Shown in pieces: positions 1 through 7,301 of a stretch of 51,272 nt of DNA. Below the pieces are notes generated by a model. The model worked only from the letters and a program-made list of their open reading frames with translations, was not told where the DNA came from and made no database searches. Location: the NCBI GenBank assembly GCA_021776135.1, contig JAJFGL010000058.1, positions 1 to 51,272 of the forward strand, given 5' to 3'. The first letter of the stretch is position 1, and each line of letters opens with the position of its first letter. Position numbers and translations under genes: made by a program. The stretch is from Kiloniellaceae bacterium (GTDB lineage: Bacteria > Pseudomonadota > Alphaproteobacteria > Kiloniellales > J153).

Positions 1-131
1 GCGACTTGCTCGGCGCTATCCGCCGCCGCGCCGTGCGACGTGGCCGCCGGCTCTTTCTTCGGGGTTGCTTGGGCGCTGCCCGCGAAAAACCCCGCCGCGA
101 GAGCGATGGCGCAAATCTGAAAAAGTTTCAT
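1..131 (-). CDS. Secreted protein, N-terminal fragment (runs off the window)
   Basis: Only the first 43 codons are inside the window. They read as a classic Sec signal peptide: MKLF, a hydrophobic core, then GSAQA with probable cleavage before TPKKEP, followed by a low-complexity Ala/Ser/Glu stretch. Function is unknown. The frame stays open upstream to another ATG at 203, which has a better-placed AGGAG (CAGGAGAACTAGG just before it). That start would add 24 residues in front of the signal peptide, so the true start is ambiguous; I prefer 131 because it gives a normal export signal. The gene is divergent from the parA-led Tad operon and shares its long AT-rich upstream region. Confidence 0.6.
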   Translation of the reverse strand, partial: MKLFQICAIALAAGFFAGSAQATPKKEPAATSHGAAADSAEQV

Positions 132-636
132 GTCGTAAACCCCACCCTTTATTGAATCGACCGCGGTCGATAGCCCCGCAAGGGCATAAAGTACCTTCCT
201 CATCCTAGTTCTCCTGGCTAATCCATTGTTGGTGAGGGCAAGGCCGGTCTTGGCGAACCACACCTATAACGTGCATTACTAATTTTCTAACAATTTCAGA
301 TGGCAGTTAATTTTATTATAATTTGACGGGTATAATTTTTATAATTCCCGTTATACGCGTCTTCCGCGCCGCAATTGGGACACCGGCCGCCAAGCCTCAT
401 TCAGTGGCCGCTTGCTGGGACAGAAATATTTGTTATTTATTTTGAATATTTAAGAAGTACTGTTTTTTTATTATATTTTCATAAATATTAAGGCTGTTTT
501 TCTATATTAAATTACTTTTAACAACCCCGTACTAACTTAAGGCCAAGTGCGATACCCCGTACCAGGATCGTCAATAACTTTGGAGCGGGAATAGAGTGCG
601 GCAGTCAATACCATAGACAGCAGGAGCCATAAGGCG
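132..636. promoter_or_regulatory. AT-rich divergent intergenic region upstream of the Tad island
   Basis: About 500 nt without a convincing gene, clearly more AT-rich than its surroundings, especially 280-360 and 420-540. It holds an imperfect 26-bp dyad at 326-351 (ACGGG...CCCGT outer arms), three AATATT palindromes at 425, 445 and 484, and an exact CtrA-type box at 507-522. It must contain the promoters for the leftward secreted protein and the rightward parA-led genes. It could also be the DNA site for the ParA/ribbon-helix-helix pair encoded just downstream. These roles are inferred from position. Confidence 0.6.
507..522 (+). promoter_or_regulatory. Candidate CtrA binding site (TTAA-N7-TTAAC)
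   Basis: The sequence TTAA-ATTACTT-TTAAC matches exactly the full-length consensus of the alphaproteobacterial cell-cycle regulator CtrA. It lies 115 nt before the parA start codon and about 375 nt from the leftward gene. The flanks are AT-rich, which raises the chance of a random match. In its favour, CtrA controls pilus genes in Caulobacter, and a CtrA-like receiver is encoded in this same gene run. Confidence 0.5.
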
Positions 637-1350
637 ATGCGCATCATGGCATTTGCCTCCCAGAAAGGTGGGTCGGGGAAGACAACCTTGGCCGGCCATG
701 TCGCGGTCCAGGCGGAACGCGCTGGCGCGGGCCCGATCGCGATCATCGACACGGATCCTCAAGGAAGCCTATCGGACTGGTGGAACTGCCGTGAGGCGGA
801 AACCCCTGCATTCGCGCAGACCTTCATCTCGCGCCTCAACGAAGACATCGCGCGGATGCGCGAGGCCGGCATCGAGCTTCTGATTTTCGACACGCCGCCG
901 GCGATCACGGCCACGATCGAGCAAGTCGTGCGCCTGTGCGATTTGGTGGTTATTCCAACGCGTCCAAGTCCGCACGATCTTCGCGCCGTCGGCGCAACGG
1001 TCGATCTGTGCGAAAAGCTGGACAGGCCGCTGGTCTTCGTTCTCAACGGCGCGACCCAGCGCGCGCGCATCACCGCGGAGGCGGCGATCGCCCTATCGCA
1101 GGCGGGAACCGTTGCCCCGGTGACCATTCATCACCGAACGGAATTCGCCTCGAGCATGATCGACGGCCGGACAGTGATGGAAATCAATTGCAATCCGCGC
1201 TCGGTCGAGGAAATCGAAGAACTATGGGATTACTTGTCGGATCGGCTGGCGCGCTGCACCCGCCGGGCGGATATATCGCCGGAGGTCCGCATGGCCGGCG
1301 GAAACAGAGCCTATGCGGAACTTGGCACGACAACGAGCGAGGTAGTGTGA
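637..1350 (+). CDS. ParA/MinD-family partition ATPase
   Basis: A 237-residue P-loop ATPase with a deviant Walker A motif near the N-terminus (QKGGSGKTT, residues 9-17), a switch I-like IDTDPQGS near residue 37, and FDTPP as the Walker B region. This is the ParA family, whose ATP-dependent dimers bind nonspecific DNA and position cargo such as plasmids, chromosome loci or polar complexes. The ATG at 637 follows CAGGAG by about 10 nt. The next gene starts 1 nt after the stop and encodes a ribbon-helix-helix protein, the usual small partner of ParA. Cargo is unknown; placement ahead of a Tad cluster suggests pilus or pole positioning. It is too short to be the chromosomal ParA of a parABS system. 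Confidence 0.85.
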   Translation: MRIMAFASQKGGSGKTTLAGHVAVQAERAGAGPIAIIDTDPQGSLSDWWNCREAETPAFAQTFISRLNEDIARMREAGIELLIFDTPPAITATIEQVVRLCDLVVIPTRPSPHDLRAVGATVDLCEKLDRPLVFVLNGATQRARITAEAAIALSQAGTVAPVTIHHRTEFASSMIDGRTVMEINCNPRSVEEIEELWDYLSDRLARCTRRADISPEVRMAGGNRAYAELGTTTSEVV

Positions 1351-1351
1351 G

Positions 1352-1720
1352 ATGACAAGTGTGGCATTCCTCACCACCGGGTTGCTTAGCCGTAAAGGCA
1401 CGGCACGCCCCATGCTGGTCCAAGGCCAGGAGTACAGCGGTTCCGCCCAGGGCCGCATAGTCTGGGATACCGCCACGCCGGCGCACCTGCGCTTAACGCC
1501 GCCCCCGCGCCAGTTGGCCAAGCTTAGCCGCCCGAAGCCAAAACGGGTACGCGTGTCCCTGCGCCTGACGCCCGATATGCACAGCCAGTTGAAGGCCCTG
1601 AGCGCCATCGCGGAACGAACGCAGCAAAGCATCCTCGTTCAAGCGCTTAACGAATTCCTCGCCGATCATGAGGAACACTTGGAGCAGGCCGGCGACCGCC
1701 GGCTTCCGGCGCCGGATTAG
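1352..1720 (+). CDS. Ribbon-helix-helix (CopG-like) DNA-binding protein, probable ParA partner
   Basis: A 122-residue protein. The first 60 residues are basic and Pro-rich and look unstructured. The C-terminal half (about 65-108) fits a ribbon-helix-helix fold: the strand RVRVSLRLTP, then helix HSQLKALSAIAE, a turn, and helix QQSILVQALNEFLADH. Such proteins dimerise and insert a two-stranded sheet into the major groove. Paired with ParA (1-nt gap) it would act as an adaptor and autorepressor, as ParG does for ParF on plasmids; the unstructured N-terminus may stimulate the ATPase. The assignment rests on fold pattern and context. Confidence 0.7.
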   Translation: MTSVAFLTTGLLSRKGTARPMLVQGQEYSGSAQGRIVWDTATPAHLRLTPPPRQLAKLSRPKPKRVRVSLRLTPDMHSQLKALSAIAERTQQSILVQALNEFLADHEEHLEQAGDRRLPAPD

Positions 1721-1760
1721 CGGCGGAACCACCACGGCCGGCGGCCTTAGGAGAGCAATT

Positions 1761-2567
1761 TTGGGCCATATGGATCCAAGCGACAACCCGGACAAGGGCG
1801 CGGCCGAGAAGGCCGGCGCCGATTCGCTTTCCCTCGACAAGGGTCCGGGACGCACGCCTGGATCGCTTATGAGCGTCAAAATTCGTAAGCGGATGTCCGT
1901 TTCCAGTCCCCCGTCCGAGCCACCGCAAGCGCCGCGGGCGGAAGCACGCACGCCCAAGCAAGCCGGGATGCCCCAAGCCGGGATGCCCACTGACGAAAAT
2001 GCCGGCAAGGCCAAGCCTGCATCCGATGCCATCTCCAGGGTCACGCGCCGGGCGCAATCCTCGCAATCGAAACGCGCGCCATCGCCCCGCCCGCCCGCGG
2101 TTCGGCCACCGGCCGATCAGGCGCCGGCATCGGGCGCCCGTCCGGCCCAATCCCGCGCCCAGGATATCGTCGCGTATTGGACCCGATTAAAGGCGGCGCG
2201 GCGATTCCCACGCAGTTCCGAGATCGATGCCGCGACCGTCGCGGAAAGCTGGCCCAATAGCATTCTTATACGTAGCCGTCCGGGCAGCCGGGCACTGGAG
2301 CCGGAAAAAGTATTCTTGTCGGGAGAAGCCGTCTCCCCCGGCCTCGCCGGTTTGCGCGGAAGGGGGCGCGTTAACCTTTCGCCCATGATGTTGCAATGGC
2401 TTCTGGCTTTGGCGGGCGCGGTGGTCAGGGAAAGCCGGCCTATGAACGACGTTGAAACCTTTCCCTCTGTAAAAGGTACGGTCCATTACCGCGCCGTGGC
2501 TCTTCCGTTCAGCGACAACGAACAAACGGTGGATCATGTGCTGTGCCACTTTCAGCCGGATTCATGA
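1761..2567 (+). CDS. PAS_5-like domain protein with disordered N-terminus
   Basis: Two starts compete. TTG at 1761 sits 7 nt after AGGAG (1749-1753), while ATG at 1770 (MDPSDNPDK) is 16 nt away; I chose the TTG on spacing. About 130 residues of Pro/Ala/Lys-rich low-complexity sequence precede a globular C-terminus beginning AQDIVAYWTRLKAARRFP. That resembles the start of the alphaproteobacterial PAS_5 family (yW..Lr....P.r..id). Cofactor and partner are unknown; a PAS fold usually senses or mediates contacts, and there is no output domain. The N-terminal part contains a 15-bp tandem duplication (1959-1988), giving the repeated residues QAGMPQAGMP. It lies between the ParA pair and the TadD-like lipoprotein on the same strand. 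Confidence 0.6.
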   Translation: MGHMDPSDNPDKGAAEKAGADSLSLDKGPGRTPGSLMSVKIRKRMSVSSPPSEPPQAPRAEARTPKQAGMPQAGMPTDENAGKAKPASDAISRVTRRAQSSQSKRAPSPRPPAVRPPADQAPASGARPAQSRAQDIVAYWTRLKAARRFPRSSEIDAATVAESWPNSILIRSRPGSRALEPEKVFLSGEAVSPGLAGLRGRGRVNLSPMMLQWLLALAGAVVRESRPMNDVETFPSVKGTVHYRAVALPFSDNEQTVDHVLCHFQPDS

Positions 2568-2600
2568 AGCAAAGCGTGCGATAGAAAAAGGTAACGAGAG

Positions 2601-4154
2601 ATGATATCGAGAAATACCGGGCGCCGCGCCTTAAAGATGGGAATCTCTTTTGGAGGATTTCTTTTCTTGGCCGCCTGTTCCAGCCTTCCCAGCATCGGCC
2701 CGCGAACGGCAAACGGTCTGCCAACGCATATCGATGGCGGTTCCGGCCAAGTCTTGCGTTTCTGCGAAAAGATGCACGATGCCGGCGATCTGACCACGGC
2801 GGCGGCGACCTGCGAGAAGGCGCACCGCCTCGATCCCAGCGCCCCGGCGCCCCTGCTGGAACTGGCCAGTATCCTGGGTGAGATGGACGAACCGGATCTT
2901 TCGATCGCCGCCTATCGCGCCGTTCTCAAATCCTCGCCAGCCAACGCCGATGCCCACTACGGGCTAGGACGCACCTATCTGGATCAAGGCCAGAGCGACC
3001 TGGCCTTGGCCGAGTTCCAAGCCGCCCTGAACGGCAACCCCAAGGATCCCCGTCACTATACCGCGGTCGGCGTCGCGCAGGGCTTGCTGGGCGCCCACGC
3101 GGAGGCTCAAAAAGTCTTCCGGGACGGGCTTTTGGTAGCGCCACAGGATGTTTCTCTGCGAAACAACCTCGGCCTCTCCCTGGTTCAATCCGGCCGTTAC
3201 GATCAGGGCCTGAAGATTTTGGAAGCCTTGGCCAAGGATTCGAGCGCGGGACAGGCAAGCCACGATAATCTGCTCCTGGCGCAGGGCCTTGCCGCCACCG
3301 CGCGCGCCGAGATCATGCTCGCCGAAGTGCGGGCCAAGGCCGAAGCGGAAGCCCAAGAGCTGGCGGCGGCCCAAGAGCTGGCGGCGGAGACTCTAGAAAC
3401 CCAGGACCCCATGCAAGCCCCCGCGGAAGATCCAGGCGAAGCGGCTGTGATCGCCGCCTTACCGGCGGTCCTGGACTTTTCTTTTCCGCACGGCGCTTGG
3501 CCCATGGATGGGCCCGGCGAAAGCGGCGCGGCGCCCATGGAAAACCTGGCCGCGGCACCCGCGCCTAGCGAAGCGCGCAAAACCTTGCTTGATCGGATAT
3601 TGGCGCGTCGTGCGAAACCGAGATCTAGCCCCATAACCACGCCTACCGCCTTGACCGAACCTCTGACCCCGCCATCGCCTAAACCCGCGGCCAAGGCCGC
3701 GGTGGCTGCCCAGGCGCCGCGCTCGCTCATAAAGCTCCAGGACCGGCAAATGGCGCGCGCCGACTTCGGCGCTACCAGCGATGCCGGCACGGTCATGGGC
3801 ACGGCCCCAAAGGCCATACCTCAACCAAGCGTTCCCTCGGCCGCGAAACCTGCTCAGGATACCTACACCGTGCAGTTTGCTTCCTATACCAGTGAAGAAA
3901 GGGCATGGCGCGGTTGGGATTCGCTTCAAGGCGCGGCGCACGGCCTGCTGAAAGACATTGAACCGACTGTGCAGCGTAGCGATCTGGGCGGTGAGATGGG
4001 CACGGTCTATCGCCTAAGAACCAAAACATCGCCAAGGCAGACCGCTAAAATCCTGTGTTCCGCGCTTCAGGCCAAGGGCGTCGATTGCCTGGTCATTAAA
4101 TTCAGACCGGAGATCGCCGCTAACGAGGCCGGCACAGGCCCCACCGCCCTATGA
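2601..4154 (+). CDS. tadD: TadD-like TPR lipoprotein with C-terminal SPOR domain
   Basis: A 517-residue exported lipoprotein. A basic N-terminus and hydrophobic stretch end in a lipobox (FLAAC, Cys near residue 26). Residues 50-235 form several tetratricopeptide repeats (for example DAHYGLGRTYLDQGQSDLAL), as in TadD, the outer-membrane lipoprotein of Tad machines. A long Ala/Glu/Pro linker follows, including an 18-bp tandem repeat around 3349-3384. The last 85 residues (from DTYTVQFASYTSEERA, about residue 420) look like a SPOR domain, which binds glycan strands stripped of stem peptides at division septa. TadD proteins are usually much shorter and lack SPOR, so this is a notable fusion. The stop overlaps the next start by 4 nt. 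Confidence 0.75.
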   Translation: MISRNTGRRALKMGISFGGFLFLAACSSLPSIGPRTANGLPTHIDGGSGQVLRFCEKMHDAGDLTTAAATCEKAHRLDPSAPAPLLELASILGEMDEPDLSIAAYRAVLKSSPANADAHYGLGRTYLDQGQSDLALAEFQAALNGNPKDPRHYTAVGVAQGLLGAHAEAQKVFRDGLLVAPQDVSLRNNLGLSLVQSGRYDQGLKILEALAKDSSAGQASHDNLLLAQGLAATARAEIMLAEVRAKAEAEAQELAAAQELAAETLETQDPMQAPAEDPGEAAVIAALPAVLDFSFPHGAWPMDGPGESGAAPMENLAAAPAPSEARKTLLDRILARRAKPRSSPITTPTALTEPLTPPSPKPAAKAAVAAQAPRSLIKLQDRQMARADFGATSDAGTVMGTAPKAIPQPSVPSAAKPAQDTYTVQFASYTSEERAWRGWDSLQGAAHGLLKDIEPTVQRSDLGGEMGTVYRLRTKTSPRQTAKILCSALQAKGVDCLVIKFRPEIAANEAGTGPTAL

Positions 4155-4726
4155 ACGCCCTGCGATCCGTGAACGGCGATACGGCCGCGGTTCAGGATAC
4201 CGCGCGGCTGGATCGGGAAATTAGCCATCTATCGGCGCAAAACGAACGCCTGCTGAAGAGCGTCGATACGCTTCTTAGCCTGCATGAAAGCGAGAAAGCT
4301 CAGCGGCAGTCGTTGCAAGCCACACTGGATCGCTTGCTTGAGACCGTGGGAAGCGAGCTTCGCACCGGTGTTTCGCAAGACCTAGAGCCCCTGCTGCACG
4401 CGATTATCGAGCTGCTTGAGCTTTCGGCGCGGCGTGGCCCCACGGTTTCGCCCGCGCCTCCCGACTCGCGCGAGATCGCGGCGGCTGACTCCCTGTCTGG
4501 CGTTGCCAAACCCGGCGGCGCCGCCGGTCAGCTCCCGCTTGAGGATGTGCCCGGCGCCCTTCCCGAGATCCTTACAAAATCGATTGAGGAGTTAGTTGGC
4601 AAACGCCGCCCGGAAACAAACCAGCCAAGGAATCTGGCTTCCAGGGGAAAAGGGCAGCATGGCGTTTACGATACCCATCGCCCCCATGGCTGGATCCCCG
4701 TCACTTCGAGCACGCTCGATTCCTGA
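4151..4726 (+). CDS. Hypothetical coiled-coil protein
   Basis: A 191-residue protein I do not recognise. Residues 20-80 are strongly helical with heptad-like leucines (REISHLSAQNERLLKSVDTL onward), predicting a coiled coil. An acidic, Leu-rich segment and a Pro/Ala linker follow. The last 40 residues (His/Arg/Ser-rich) do not look like a folded domain. There is no signal peptide or membrane segment, so it is probably cytoplasmic. Its ATG overlaps the upstream stop (ATGA), so it is probably translationally coupled to the SPOR-TadD gene, and it lies 20 nt ahead of the receiver-MipZ gene. It could be an adaptor for that ATPase; this is inference from position only. Confidence 0.55.
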   Translation: MNALRSVNGDTAAVQDTARLDREISHLSAQNERLLKSVDTLLSLHESEKAQRQSLQATLDRLLETVGSELRTGVSQDLEPLLHAIIELLELSARRGPTVSPAPPDSREIAAADSLSGVAKPGGAAGQLPLEDVPGALPEILTKSIEELVGKRRPETNQPRNLASRGKGQHGVYDTHRPHGWIPVTSSTLDS

Positions 4727-4746
4727 TGCGATGAAGCTAATCCCCC

Positions 4747-6183
4747 ATGCGCACACTCATCATAGAAGACGACCCTTCGGTTAGCCGAAGCCTTGAGCTC
4801 CTGTTGAAATCACGGGGCTATACTTGCGTTATCGCCAACACAGGCGCCACGGGCATCGAACAGGCCAAGGCGCATAAAATCGATATCATTCTGCTCGACC
4901 TTTCCTTGCCCGATATGGATGGGCACGGCGTTCTTAAACGGATTCGGGCGCAGCGGATCCGCACACCGGTACTCATTCTCTCCGGCAGCGACGACCGGCA
5001 AGACAAGATCAAAGGCCTTGGAATCGGCGCCGACGATTATGTCACGAAACCTTTCGACCAAGACGAGCTCTTGGCCCGCATGCGGGCGATTTTGCGGCGT
5101 GCGACAGGGAAAACCCCGCCCCTAAGGACCGCGAATCTGGACGGTTTGTTGCTGGCCAAACGTGGGCGGGCGGCGGCTTGGAGTTTTCAAGAATCCTATG
5201 CGCCGTCCGTGACAGCCGAAATTTCCACCGGAGGCGAGCCGCCTAAAAACGCCAAGAAATCGAGGGCCTTATCCTCTCACGATCTGAAAGTAATAGAGCC
5301 CATAGCGCAACAGCCGGGAACAGCCCTGGGCCCAGCGAAAATAATCGTGCTCGGCAATGGCAAGGGCGGCACCGGCAAGTCGACAATCGCCATGCACGTC
5401 ATCGTTGCCCTTCTAGCCGCCGGCCGCAAGGTCGCCAGTTTCGACTGCGACCGCCCGCAAGGGACACTGTCCCGTTACATTGAAAATCGCCACCGTTTCG
5501 CCGCCAGCACCGCTCCCAACCTGGTCATGCCCACCCACGCGGCGCTGGAGGCAGGTGCGCTCAATGACGGGTGCGCCGATGACGCCCTGGAAAAGCAATC
5601 GAAGTGTAACGACTACATCGTCGTCGATACACCGGGACACGATACGCCGTTATCGCGTTGGGCACATGGCCACGCCGACACCTTGATCACGCCGATTAAC
5701 GACAGTTTTATAGATTTGGATGTCTTGGCCGAGGTTGACGATAACCCCCACTGTTTCCTTCGGCCAGGTCCCTATGGCGTGCTTGTACACGACGCCCGCC
5801 TTCGTAAACCGGCCGGCCGAAAAAACTTTGAATGGATCGTCCTGCGTAACAGACTAGCCAACGCGAACGCCCGGAACAGGCGTAGCATGGCGCAGATCCT
5901 TGCCAAGTTATGCCAGCCCATGGGCTTCCGGGAAGGGCACGGCCTGCGCGAGCGGGTCATTTACCGGGAGCTCTTCCTGTCCGGCCTAACCCTTCTCGAT
6001 TTGCCGCAAGACGGTATGCGTTTGCGATTAGCCATGAGCCATGTCGCCGCCCGGCAGGAGCTCAGAGCGCTACTAGAGACCGTCCAACTGACTGGCGCTC
6101 CCGGTGAAATTGAAACGCCACAGCCCGCCTCCGGCAAGCAGCGGTCTAACCACGCGGCGGCAAGAAGAACGGCGCGCGCATGA
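4747..6183 (+). CDS. CtrA-like receiver domain fused to a MipZ-type ATPase
   Basis: A 478-residue two-domain protein. Residues 1-118 are a complete receiver: acidic pocket E7-D8-D9, phosphoacceptor D51 in ILLDLSLPDMDG, S79 in ILSGS, and K101 in GADDYVTKPF. Wording and numbering closely track CtrA. A short stretch resembling the start of the OmpR/CtrA effector sheet follows, but there is no winged helix. After a linker, residues 198-455 are a MipZ/ParA-type ATPase: GNGKGGTGKST (K206, K211), FDCDRPQGT (D233, D235), VVDTPG, NDSFIDLDVL, WIVLRNRL, and the family ending RVIYRELF...GLTLLDL...ARQELRALL. MipZ forms an ATP-controlled gradient from the poles and inhibits FtsZ. Here phosphorylation could gate the ATPase. 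The stop overlaps the PAP2 start (ATGA). Confidence 0.88.
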   Translation: MRTLIIEDDPSVSRSLELLLKSRGYTCVIANTGATGIEQAKAHKIDIILLDLSLPDMDGHGVLKRIRAQRIRTPVLILSGSDDRQDKIKGLGIGADDYVTKPFDQDELLARMRAILRRATGKTPPLRTANLDGLLLAKRGRAAAWSFQESYAPSVTAEISTGGEPPKNAKKSRALSSHDLKVIEPIAQQPGTALGPAKIIVLGNGKGGTGKSTIAMHVIVALLAAGRKVASFDCDRPQGTLSRYIENRHRFAASTAPNLVMPTHAALEAGALNDGCADDALEKQSKCNDYIVVDTPGHDTPLSRWAHGHADTLITPINDSFIDLDVLAEVDDNPHCFLRPGPYGVLVHDARLRKPAGRKNFEWIVLRNRLANANARNRRSMAQILAKLCQPMGFREGHGLRERVIYRELFLSGLTLLDLPQDGMRLRLAMSHVAARQELRALLETVQLTGAPGEIETPQPASGKQRSNHAAARRTARA

Positions 6184-7301
6184 GTGAGGCCCAAGTTCCC
6201 TATCCGGCCACGGAAGGGCCGAAGGCCGGGCGCGCGGCGCCCGGCGTAGGCTTGGCGCCATGGATCGCGGCGGGCCTTGAGGTCATGCGGCGGCAGGCTT
6301 GGCTCATCGCCATCATGCTCGGCTATATCGCCTTTGGGATGGCGCTAGGACGCTGGTACGGTCTGGACGTTAATCCGGCCCTCTATGGCGGGAGCATGCT
6401 TTGGCTTTATCTCGTATTCGCGGCCATCGCCCTCACCGCACGGAGCGTATCCCTTCTTCGCACCCATAAACCGGCGGTGCCTCTGGCCTTTCTGGCCGCC
6501 GATTTTCGCACCTTTTACTTGGCGCCGCATCGATTCTTGACGCCGCTTCCGGTGCTTATCCTAATGCCGTCCTTTCATTCCGTCTTTTCGTCTATCAAGC
6601 GGTTGATACCTCACATCTCCCCTTTTTCCTGGGACCGGGACTTCTCGGACCTCGACCGGCTGATTCATGGCGGCACCTATCCCTGGGAGTATTTGCAGCC
6701 CTTCCTGGGTAGTTCCTTCGCGACCCGTCTGGTCTCAGAATTCTACACCGCGCCCTGGCTGGTCATGGTTATCCTGATGCAATTCTGGCTTACCTTTACC
6801 GCCAGCCCCGAGCGTCAAAGGCTGCTTTTGACTTATGTCTTAACCTGGATTGTTCTGGGTAATGGCGCGGCCATCGCCTTTTCTTCCGCCGGCCCGGTGT
6901 ACTACGAGCATTTCGTCGCCGGCGCGAACCCCTATGGGGTCTTGATGGCCTTCCTGACCTCGATCGGCGAGCAAGCCCCCCTCAGCGCCCTCACGACGCA
7001 AGACTATCTTTGGTCTTTGTACATGACCGGCAACCTGGCCCCGGGCGCCGGCATATCGGCTATGCCGAGCCTGCATTTAAGCATGGGCACGCTCTTGGTT
7101 TTGGCCGTGCGGCGCCTGGACCGGCGGGTTTTGGCGCTTGCCCTGGTTTATCTTGCCTTCCTGGAGATCGGCTCCGTTCACCTGGGCTGGCATTACGCCA
7201 TCGACGGCTACGCCGGGATCGCCGGAACCCTGGCGCTCTGGTGGGCCCTGGGCCGGATCTTACCAAGCAATAAATTCACCCGCGAACAGAGGGCCGGATA
7301 G
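6180..7301 (+). CDS. PAP2-superfamily membrane protein (Aur1/inositolphosphotransferase-like)
   Basis: A 373-residue protein with about six or more hydrophobic segments starting near residue 38. The C-terminal part carries the PAP2-type signature: AMPSLHLSMG (PSxH) and, about 50 residues on, SVHLGWHYAIDGYAG (S.H.G.HY..D), the histidine pair and Asp of the phosphatase/phosphotransferase active site on the outer membrane face. I could not find the classical first PAP2 motif, and the layout resembles the Aur1/Ipt1-like branch. It may act on isoprenoid or phospholipid phosphates; the substrate is unknown. Its ATG overlaps the stop of the receiver-MipZ gene, which suggests the two are co-translated. 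A membrane enzyme of this type is not a standard Tad component. Confidence 0.75.
   Translation: MSEAQVPYPATEGPKAGRAAPGVGLAPWIAAGLEVMRRQAWLIAIMLGYIAFGMALGRWYGLDVNPALYGGSMLWLYLVFAAIALTARSVSLLRTHKPAVPLAFLAADFRTFYLAPHRFLTPLPVLILMPSFHSVFSSIKRLIPHISPFSWDRDFSDLDRLIHGGTYPWEYLQPFLGSSFATRLVSEFYTAPWLVMVILMQFWLTFTASPERQRLLLTYVLTWIVLGNGAAIAFSSAGPVYYEHFVAGANPYGVLMAFLTSIGEQAPLSALTTQDYLWSLYMTGNLAPGAGISAMPSLHLSMGTLLVLAVRRLDRRVLALALVYLAFLEIGSVHLGWHYAIDGYAGIAGTLALWWALGRILPSNKFTREQRAG

Noticed and set aside
4596-4784. Alternative 62-codon frame overlapping the coiled-coil gene and the start of receiver-MipZ
   Set aside because: No ribosome binding site, no recognisable sequence, and it overlaps two better genes; kept only as a hint of possible frameshift.
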